Assembly (NCBI GenBank): GCA_007128865.1
Contig: SKWP01000291.1
Coordinates: 1-6,635 of the forward strand
Direction of reading: 5' to 3'
From: Paracoccaceae bacterium
GTDB taxonomy: Bacteria > Pseudomonadota > Alphaproteobacteria > Rhodobacterales > Rhodobacteraceae
DNA length: 6,635 nt
Position numbers and translations under genes: made by a program. Below, piece after piece: positions 1-5,417 of the stretch. Every line of letters begins with the position of its first letter. Position 1 is the first letter of the stretch. Under the pieces are notes generated by a model. It was not told where the DNA came from and searched no databases. It saw nothing but the letters and a program-made list of their open reading frames with translations.

Positions 1-118
1 CAGTCTGCCCGTGGGCAGCCTGCAGCACGGCTTCCCAGTCGGAAGGGTCGGGCGTTTCCGCAAACAGCGGCGAAACGGACAGCGCCGCGGCGGCTGTCGA
101 TAACAGGTACCTGTTCAT
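1..118 (-). CDS. Secreted protein, N-terminal fragment; probable ABC transporter substrate-binding protein
   Basis: Only the first 39 codons are in the window; the gene runs off the left edge. Translation from the ATG at 118 begins MNRYLLSTAAAALSV and continues through a hydrophobic stretch ending SPLFA, followed by ETPDPSDWEAVLQAAHGQT. This is a classic Sec signal peptide with likely cleavage after Ala20, so the product is exported to the periplasm. A short mature start followed by a D-W-x-A-V-L-x-A-A-x-G-Q-T stretch resembles, from memory, the start of YnjB-like ABC-transporter solute-binding proteins. That family assignment is an inference from a very short piece. A weak ribosome-binding site (AGAGG) lies about 11 bases before the ATG. 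The gene is preceded by a 447-base gap and tRNA-Asn, so it probably starts its own transcript. The substrate cannot be judged. Confidence 0.6.
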   Translation of the reverse strand, partial: MNRYLLSTAAAALSVSPLFAETPDPSDWEAVLQAAHGQT

Positions 119-565
119 GGACGGTCGGGCCTCTGAGGTTGATTGCCGATACCAGTCCTTATGCGCCCGGGCCGGGGTTTGTTACACACGAAATCGTATG
201 GTCCGGCGCCGGGGCGATCAGGCAGCCAGCGGCTGCGGGTGCGGCGGGTTCAGGCCGCCGGCCCTTTCAACCCCGACTTGCCCACCGGATGCCGGACACA
301 TGCCGGACCATGCGCATGTATCCGGTTTCCGGCCAGAAGACCGCTCGATCTCGGGCCACGGCCTTTTGCCGAAAGCGCGCATCCCTGCCGCGCGGGCGGA
401 AGCGTGCCCCTGTGTCCGGGTTGTGACGGGCCTTCGGCCAATCCTTCTGGCCATTCGGTATCGAGCACGCAGGTGCCGTCGGCATTCAGCCCGACACCCG
501 CACCTCAGGTCCGGATGCACTGATCCGGCGCGGCTTTCAATACATGCCTGCACACTGCGGGATTA
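119..565. other. Long intergenic region, no convincing gene
   Basis: This 447-base stretch lies between tRNA-Asn and the secreted-protein gene and must contain the promoter of the latter. Several open frames cross it on both strands, but their products are rich in Arg, Pro, Cys and Gly in the manner of GC-rich noncoding DNA, none has a good ribosome-binding site, and I recognise none. It does contain a two-copy direct repeat, ATGCCGGAC at 289-297 and 300-308, a 10-base palindrome CATGCGCATG at 308-317, and a long inverted repeat (listed separately). A minus-strand frame from 504 down to 250 reads partly protein-like (GLNADGTCVLDTEW) but lacks a credible start; it could be a decayed coding remnant. 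Confidence 0.6.
292..325 (-). repeat. Inverted repeat, possible RNA hairpin
   Basis: CCGGACACATG at 292-302 and CATGTATCCGG at 315-325 form an 11-base inverted repeat with a 12-base loop. The one mismatch on the plus strand (C297/A320) becomes a G-U wobble in a minus-strand transcript, so that RNA would pair over all 11 positions. It lies between tRNA-Asn and the secreted-protein gene, both on the minus strand. No T-rich tract follows on that strand, so it is not a standard intrinsic terminator. It could be a processing or decay-protection structure, part of a small RNA, or a protein-binding dyad. Confidence 0.45.
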
Positions 566-640
566 TGGCTCCGGCGGTAGGGATCGAACCTACGACCAAT
601 TGATTAACAGTCAACTGCTCTACCACTGAGCTACGCCGGA
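566..640 (-). tRNA. tRNA-Asn(GUU)
   Basis: Read on the minus strand, this 75-base segment folds as a complete cloverleaf. The acceptor stem pairs TCCGGCG (640-634) with CGCCGGA (576-570), followed by discriminator G (569) and a genomically encoded CCA (568-566). The D arm reads AGCTCAGTGGTAGAGC. The anticodon stem GTTGA/TCAAT encloses loop CTGTTAA, giving anticodon GTT at 608-606 (one G-T pair closes the stem). The T arm contains the conserved GGTTCGATCC. Anticodon GUU decodes AAC and AAU as asparagine. The gene lies 94 bases downstream of the hydrolase gene on the same strand and probably has its own promoter. Confidence 0.97.
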
Positions 641-652
641 TCACCGGGGGGT

Positions 653-681
653 GCATTAGCAAGACCGGCGCGGGGCGTCCA
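653..681 (-). promoter_or_regulatory. Candidate promoter of tRNA-Asn
   Basis: On the minus strand, TGGACG (681-676; four of six matches to TTGACA) is followed by TTGCTAATGC. The -10 element could be GCTAAT (660-655, spacer 15) or TAATGC (658-653, spacer 17). Transcription would then start a few bases before the tRNA 5' end at 640. The position is right for a tRNA promoter, but the hexamers are weak. Confidence 0.35.
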
Positions 682-734
682 GAGGGTTTGCGCGGATTTC
701 GCATCGGGGGGCGCCGGTTTTCGGCCTTGTGGCG

Positions 735-1661
735 TCAGCCGGGGCGATAGCGGGCGGTCGGGCCGTGGGGGCTGTCGTGCAGCACGCGGCCGCGTTCGCA
801 AAGATCGATCAGATGGGCAAGCACGTTGCGTTCGGCGGCGGCCATCATGCCGGGCGGTATCTCGTGATAGATCGCGCGGGCGATTGCGCCGCTGGTTGCC
901 GGGCCTTCGCCTGCGAGGGTGGCGAGGATCTGGGCTTCGCGCATGCGGCGGTGATCGCGCAGCGCGGCGATGCGGCGCGCGGGGTCCGCCACCGCCGGGC
1001 CGTGGCCGGGATAGAGGATATGCGCGCCGGCGGCATCGAGCCGGTCGAGCGATTCCATGTAGCGGCCCATGTCGCCGTCCGGGGGGGACACCAGGCTGCT
1101 GGCCCAGCCCATCACGTGATCGCCGCTGAAGATGGCCTTGCCCCACTGCAGGCACAGATGGTTGCCCATGTGGCCGGGTGTGTGCAGTGCCCGCAGCGTC
1201 CAGCCGTCGCCGGACAGTTCGGCACCGTCCGGCAGCCTTTCGTCGGGCCGGAACCCTTCGGCCACGCCCTCGCCGCCGCCCAGTCCCGCGGACAGGGCCA
1301 GCGCCACCATCACCGGGCTGCGCCCTTCGTCCGAGGCCCCGAAGGCCAGCACCGGCGCGCCGAAGGCTCGGGCCAGAGGCCGGGCAAGGGGCGCATGATC
1401 ACGATGGCTGTGGGTGACGATGACATGGCTGACCGTTTCGCCCGGCGCCAGTGCAGCGCGCAGCGCGTCCAGATGGGCAGGGCTTTCGGGGCCGGGATCG
1501 ATCACCGCGACACGGCCTTCGCCGATGATGTAGCTGTTGGTGCCGTGCAGCGTCATCGGCGAGGGGTTGGGTGCCAGCACCCGGCGCAGGCCCGGCGCCA
1601 GCCGGTCCGCCCGCCCGGGTTCCGGTGCCGCTGCACCCTGATCTGGCCCGTCCGTTTCCAT
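735..1661 (-). CDS. Metallo-beta-lactamase-fold hydrolase, LACTB2-like, with C-terminal winged helix
   Basis: This 308-residue cytoplasmic protein (no signal peptide or membrane segment) is a metal-dependent hydrolase of the metallo-beta-lactamase fold, in the branch that includes LACTB2 and glyoxalase-II-like enzymes. Visible metal ligands are T-H-S-H-R-D-H (His84, His86, Asp88, His89), H-T-P-G-H (His164), S-G-D-H (Asp181) and L-Y-P-G-H-G (His220). Before these, an N-P-x-x-M-T-L-H-G-T-N-S-Y segment (32-44) is typical of this branch. Residues about 240-295 fit the small winged-helix domain found at the C-terminus of LACTB2-like proteins. LACTB2 is an RNA endonuclease, and relatives hydrolyse thioesters or lactones, so the substrate here is open. 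I chose the ATG at 1661 because AAGGA sits 7 bases upstream; starting further up would run into the recA control region and recA itself. It is divergent from recA across 149 bases. Confidence 0.9.
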   Translation of the reverse strand: METDGPDQGAAAPEPGRADRLAPGLRRVLAPNPSPMTLHGTNSYIIGEGRVAVIDPGPESPAHLDALRAALAPGETVSHVIVTHSHRDHAPLARPLARAFGAPVLAFGASDEGRSPVMVALALSAGLGGGEGVAEGFRPDERLPDGAELSGDGWTLRALHTPGHMGNHLCLQWGKAIFSGDHVMGWASSLVSPPDGDMGRYMESLDRLDAAGAHILYPGHGPAVADPARRIAALRDHRRMREAQILATLAGEGPATSGAIARAIYHEIPPGMMAAAERNVLAHLIDLCERGRVLHDSPHGPTARYRPG

Positions 1662-1668
1662 AAACTGT

Positions 1669-1673
1669 TCCTT
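1669..1673 (-). promoter_or_regulatory. Ribosome-binding site deciding the hydrolase start
   Basis: AAGGA on the minus strand lies 7 bases before the ATG at 1661. The alternative in-frame ATG at 1679 has no such motif upstream, and the protein from 1661 already covers the complete family domain. Confidence 0.7.
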
Positions 1674-1710
1674 AACCATGCCGTCGCAGGGTGAACAGTG
1701 AAAATTCCGG

Positions 1711-1740
1711 TTGAAATGTTCCCGTTTCGTGCCGTACACA
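1711..1740 (+). promoter_or_regulatory. Candidate recA promoter
   Basis: TTGAAA (1711-1716) is a good -35 match. A -10 hexamer could be TACACA (1735-1740, spacer 18) or GTACAC (spacer 17), both weak. This would put transcription start at about 1746-1750, inside the LexA box, which suits repression by blocking polymerase. Confidence 0.4.
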
Positions 1741-1745
1741 TGCTG

Positions 1746-1760
1746 GAACAGGTCAGGAAC
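1746..1760 (+). promoter_or_regulatory. LexA (SOS) box of recA
   Basis: The sequence GAAC-AGGTCAG-GAAC is a perfect direct repeat of GAAC separated by 7 bases (equivalently GTTC-N7-GTTC on the other strand). That is the known binding site of alphaproteobacterial LexA, different from the palindromic CTGT-N8-ACAG of Gammaproteobacteria. It ends 50 bases before the recA start codon. RecA is a standard SOS gene, so DNA damage should induce it by LexA cleavage. Confidence 0.88.
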
Positions 1761-1810
1761 ATATCGCGCGTTGCCGGCGGGCAGCGGCTGTGCAACAAGG
1801 GGCGAGGAAA

Positions 1811-2884
<1,074 letters not shown>

Positions 2885-2885
2885 A

Positions 2886-2927
2886 CCCGGCCCAACCGCG
2901 TGCCGGGGGCGGGCCGTTCAACGGCCC
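2886..2927. terminator. GC-rich hairpins between convergent recA and crotonase genes; possible bidirectional terminator
   Basis: Two inverted repeats stand side by side. The first is CCCGGC (2886-2891) with GCCGGG (2902-2907), loop of 10. The second is the perfect dyad GGGCCGTT-C-AACGGCCC (2911-2927), which contains the stop codon of the minus-strand crotonase gene at its centre. Both can form in either transcript. No T-tract follows on either strand, so they are not canonical intrinsic terminators; they may pause polymerase, protect 3' ends, or act with Rho. Confidence 0.4.
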
Positions 2928-3658
2928 TCGAACCTGGGCGCGCGCCGTTCGCGAAACGCGGCAAGCCCTTCCTGCCGGTCATGGCTGGCGGCTATTCCGG
3001 CCATGCGGGCGCGGAACTGGCCGGCAAGCTGGGCGGGCGAGGCCGGCATTGTTGCCGCAATCTCGGCGCGCAGGCCGTCGATCACCAGCGGCGCCATGCC
3101 GGCGATGGTGGCGGCCATGGCGCGGGCGCGCGGCAAGACCTCATCGGGTGGCAGAACCGCGTTGATCAGCCCGGCCTCGCGTGCCCGTTCGGGGCTTACC
3201 GCCTCGCCCAGCAGCAGGATCTCCATGGCGATCTTGGCCGGAATGCGGGTGGCAAGCGCGGCAATCAGCCCGCCGGTATAGCCGACCCGGCCTTCGGGAT
3301 AGCGAAACACCGAACGATCCGAGGCGACGCAGAGATCGGCCTGCATCACCAGGGCCAGGCCCAGCCCCACGGCCGGGCCGTCAACCGCCGCGATCACCGG
3401 CTTTGAGACCTGCGCACCGATGCCCGGCACGGCCGGGGCCGCATCGGGCACGGCCACCAGATCGAGACCGGCACAGAAGTTGCCCGCGCCCCCGGTCAGT
3501 ACCGCGACCCTTGCGGTGCCCGACTCGAATCGCCGCCAGGCATCGGCCAGCGCTGCCACCCCTTCGGCGTCCAGCGCATTGCGCCGCCGCGGTTGATTGA
3601 TGCAGATTTCCGCGATTCCCTCGGTCTCTGCGTAGATCACCGCCGGTTCGTCTGTCAT
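2918..3658 (-). CDS. Crotonase-fold (enoyl-CoA hydratase/isomerase family) protein with one catalytic Glu missing
   Basis: The 246-residue protein has the enoyl-CoA hydratase/isomerase fold: an N-terminal NQPRRRNALD segment (21-30), the first oxyanion-hole loop FCAGLDL (61-67), the second around GPAVGLG (94-100), and YPEGRVGYTGG (120-130). Family enzymes act on acyl-CoA thioesters. In true hydratases two glutamates activate water. The second is kept here (Glu122, in Y-P-E), but the first, in the usual GGGCEL, is replaced by Ala102 (GLGLAL). It may therefore be an isomerase or another crotonase-type enzyme, or a weak hydratase. The ATG at 3658 overlaps the TGA of the upstream regulator (ATGA, 3655-3658), and AGGAG lies 8 bases before it, so the two are translationally coupled. 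This suggests its role belongs to the pathway the regulator controls. Confidence 0.9.
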   Translation of the reverse strand: MTDEPAVIYAETEGIAEICINQPRRRNALDAEGVAALADAWRRFESGTARVAVLTGGAGNFCAGLDLVAVPDAAPAVPGIGAQVSKPVIAAVDGPAVGLGLALVMQADLCVASDRSVFRYPEGRVGYTGGLIAALATRIPAKIAMEILLLGEAVSPERAREAGLINAVLPPDEVLPRARAMAATIAGMAPLVIDGLRAEIAATMPASPAQLAGQFRARMAGIAASHDRQEGLAAFRERRAPRFEGR

Positions 3659-4428
3659 GATTCGGTCTCCTGCGCCGGGGGGCGTTTGCGCGCAGCGGCA
3701 TCCGGGACCAGTGCGATCTCGAAGCGCACCATGTCGCCGCGATAGCTGACGTCGTTGAGGTAAAGGATCGTGCCGTCGGGGGCGACAAGGATGCGCCGGA
3801 TATCGCCCATCGGCGTGTTGACCGGAATGTCCAGCAGCTGCGCCGTCTCGATATCGGCCTGTCCGATGGTCAGGATCTGGCGGCACTCCGCTATGGTGAC
3901 GCCGGGCATCGATTCGATCAGCGGCACGATGGTTTCGCTGTCGAAGCGTTCGGGCATCCGGTCATAGATCCGGCGGTCGATATAGGCGTCGGTCACCAGA
4001 CAATCGAGGCCATCGAGTGCGTTGACGCGTTTCAGGAACTGGTAGGAAGGTGCAGCCTTGCGGCCTTCGAGGTCGCGCAGGGGCAGGGGTGCGTCGGCCT
4101 GCTTGCGGATCAGCCGCGGCACCGTGCGGGTCACCATGTCGAGCAGCGACGGCCAGTCGAGCCCGACCGAGAACCGCACCCCGCCGGCCGGGCCGGTTGT
4201 CGCAAAGGTTCCCACGCCCTGTTGACGGCGCAGGCGGCCTTCGGTTTCGAGAATTGCGATGGCCTGCCGGACCGTCACCGTCGCAACGCCGAATTCGGCG
4301 GCAAGCTCCGAGATTGTCGGCAGCTTTTCGCCGGGTGCCCATTCGCCCGACTGCAGGCGCCCCCGGATCAGGTTTGTCACATGCAGATACAGCTTGCCGG
4401 GGCTGCTGTGGAGGATGTCGGCGCTCAC
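3655..4428 (-). CDS. GntR-family transcriptional regulator, HutC/UTRA type
   Basis: This 257-residue regulator has an N-terminal winged helix (about 11-79). It shows the GntR signature PGEKLPTISELAAEFGVATV (32-51), followed by TVRQAIAILETEG (52-64) and the wing LRRQQGVGTFAT (66-77). The rest, about 94-245, fits the UTRA ligand-binding domain, ending in a strand-rich ILYLNDVSYRGDMVRFEIAL segment (221-240). Such proteins bind operator dyads as dimers and usually leave DNA when a pathway metabolite binds. It is divergent from the hydratase/dehydrogenase operon and overlaps the downstream crotonase by 4 bases, so it probably controls both arms and itself. I chose the GTG at 4428 because GAAGGA lies 9 bases upstream. 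The frame stays open to an ATG at 4518, but the extra 30 residues look unlike protein. The ligand is unknown. Confidence 0.9.
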   Translation of the reverse strand: MSADILHSSPGKLYLHVTNLIRGRLQSGEWAPGEKLPTISELAAEFGVATVTVRQAIAILETEGRLRRQQGVGTFATTGPAGGVRFSVGLDWPSLLDMVTRTVPRLIRKQADAPLPLRDLEGRKAAPSYQFLKRVNALDGLDCLVTDAYIDRRIYDRMPERFDSETIVPLIESMPGVTIAECRQILTIGQADIETAQLLDIPVNTPMGDIRRILVAPDGTILYLNDVSYRGDMVRFEIALVPDAAARKRPPAQETES

Positions 4429-4437
4429 CGGTGGGGT

Positions 4438-4443
4438 TCCTTC
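4438..4443 (-). promoter_or_regulatory. Ribosome-binding site supporting a GTG start for the GntR regulator
   Basis: GAAGGA on the minus strand lies 9 bases before the GTG at 4428. Neither upstream in-frame ATG (4482, 4518) has a comparably placed strong motif, although AAGAGA precedes the one at 4518. Confidence 0.55.
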
Positions 4444-4530
4444 GGCTCCAAGTGGTCGGGGCCAGGCAATGCCCCTGACCATCGGGAAGGGTAGGGGGCG
4501 GCAGGGCGGCTTGTCCATCCTGAATTTCTC

Positions 4531-4559
4531 TTGTCTTTAGGTTTTCCCAATATTAGGAT
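4531..4559 (+). promoter_or_regulatory. Candidate promoter of the hydratase/dehydrogenase operon
   Basis: TTGTCT (4531-4536) and TAGGAT (4554-4559) each match the sigma-70 hexamers at four of six positions and are separated by exactly 17 bases. They sit in the only clearly AT-rich patch of the divergent spacer, about 80 bases before the hydratase ATG. Confidence 0.4.
4546..4557. promoter_or_regulatory. Candidate operator dyad for the GntR regulator
   Basis: CCCAATATTAGG is a 12-base dyad symmetric at all but one base pair (CC-N-AATATT-N-GG). It overlaps the proposed -10 element of the divergent operon, so a bound dimer would block polymerase. GntR-family proteins commonly autoregulate from such sites between divergent genes. 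Assigning this dyad to this regulator is inference. Confidence 0.35.
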
Positions 4560-4638
4560 CAATTCTGTGCCCATGACGCCGCAGCACCGCAGGGTTCCTG
4601 CGCCAGTCGGGTGGGCAGGCACAACCGGGGGAGGTGGA

Positions 4639-5412
4639 ATGAGCGATCTTGTGTTGAGGGAAGCGCCCTCGGAAGGGGTGGTGCTTTTGCGCATCAATCG
4701 CCCGGAGGCCCGCAACGCGCTCAACAGCGACCTTCGCCGGGCGCTGACCGATCAGTTCGCGGCACTTTCGGTGGCGCCGCTGCCGCGATGCATCGTGATC
4801 ACCGGGGACGAGCGCGCCTTCATGGCCGGCGCCGACCTGAAGGAAATGGCCACCCTGGGAACCAACGCGGTGACGCGTCTGGAAGTCCTGCGGATGTGGT
4901 CGGTCATCGCCGATTGCCCGGTTCCGGTGGTCGCCGCTGTCAGGGGGTTTGCGCTGGGCGGCGGCTGCGAGCTGGCAATGCACGCCGACATCATCGTTGC
5001 CGGCGAAGGCGCGCGGCTCGGCCAGCCCGAGATCACGGTCGGCATCATGCCGGGCGGCGGCGGAACGCAGCGCCTGATGCGGGCATTGGGCAAGTTTCGC
5101 GCGATGAAGCTGCTGTTGACCGGTGAGGCACTGACCGGGCGCGAGGCCTTCGAGATCGGCCTTGCCAGCGAGGTCGTTGCCGACGACGAGGTTCTGCCGC
5201 GGGCGTTGGCCATTGCCGGGCGGATCGCATCGCTGCCGCCGCTGGCGGCCCGGCGCATCAAGGAGGTTGCCCTGGCCGGTGCCGATTGTTCGCTGCAGGC
5301 CGGCCTGATGCTGGAACGGCGTGCCTTCGACACACTGTTCGACACCGGCGACAAGCGCGAGGGCATGGCGGCCTTCATCGAGAAACGCAAACCCGCCTTC
5401 AAGGGGGACTGA
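4639..5412 (+). CDS. Enoyl-CoA hydratase (crotonase, PaaF/short-chain type)
   Basis: This 257-residue cytoplasmic enzyme should add water across a trans-2-enoyl-CoA to give the 3-hydroxyacyl-CoA. All crotonase landmarks are present: INRPEARNALN (19-29), oxyanion loop FMAGADLKEM (61-70), GFALGGGCELAMHAD (103-117) with catalytic Glu111, and GQPEITVGIMPGGGGTQRL (128-146) with catalytic Glu131. The C-terminus (AFIEKRKPAFKGD) is the usual family ending, and the length is typical. The ATG at 4639 follows a strong GGAGG 4 bases upstream; the open frame before it has no domain content. The next gene starts 5 bases after the stop and encodes the enzyme for the next step, so the two form an operon. Exact chain length or aromatic origin of the substrate cannot be told from sequence; PaaF-like and general beta-oxidation hydratases look alike. 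Confidence 0.95.
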   Translation: MSDLVLREAPSEGVVLLRINRPEARNALNSDLRRALTDQFAALSVAPLPRCIVITGDERAFMAGADLKEMATLGTNAVTRLEVLRMWSVIADCPVPVVAAVRGFALGGGCELAMHADIIVAGEGARLGQPEITVGIMPGGGGTQRLMRALGKFRAMKLLLTGEALTGREAFEIGLASEVVADDEVLPRALAIAGRIASLPPLAARRIKEVALAGADCSLQAGLMLERRAFDTLFDTGDKREGMAAFIEKRKPAFKGD

Positions 5413-5417
5413 CCGGC

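Noticed and set aside
119..180. A TPP riboswitch before the secreted-protein gene
   Set aside because: I looked because YnjB-like proteins have been linked to thiamine-type transport, but the conserved CUGAGA and ACC-UGAUC elements are not in the leader.
525..531. TCCGGCG next to tRNA-Asn as a possible attachment-site repeat of the acceptor stem
   Set aside because: Seven GC-rich bases match by chance easily here, and there is no longer copy of the tRNA 3' end and no integrase gene in the window.
729..1694. A 321-residue plus-strand open frame
   Set aside because: It is antisense to the hydrolase gene, whose metal-binding motifs are unmistakable.
4531..4638. An N-terminal extension of the enoyl-CoA hydratase from an upstream alternative start codon
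   Set aside because: The 36 extra residues have no family counterpart, the region overlaps the proposed promoter, and GGAGG directly precedes the ATG at 4639.
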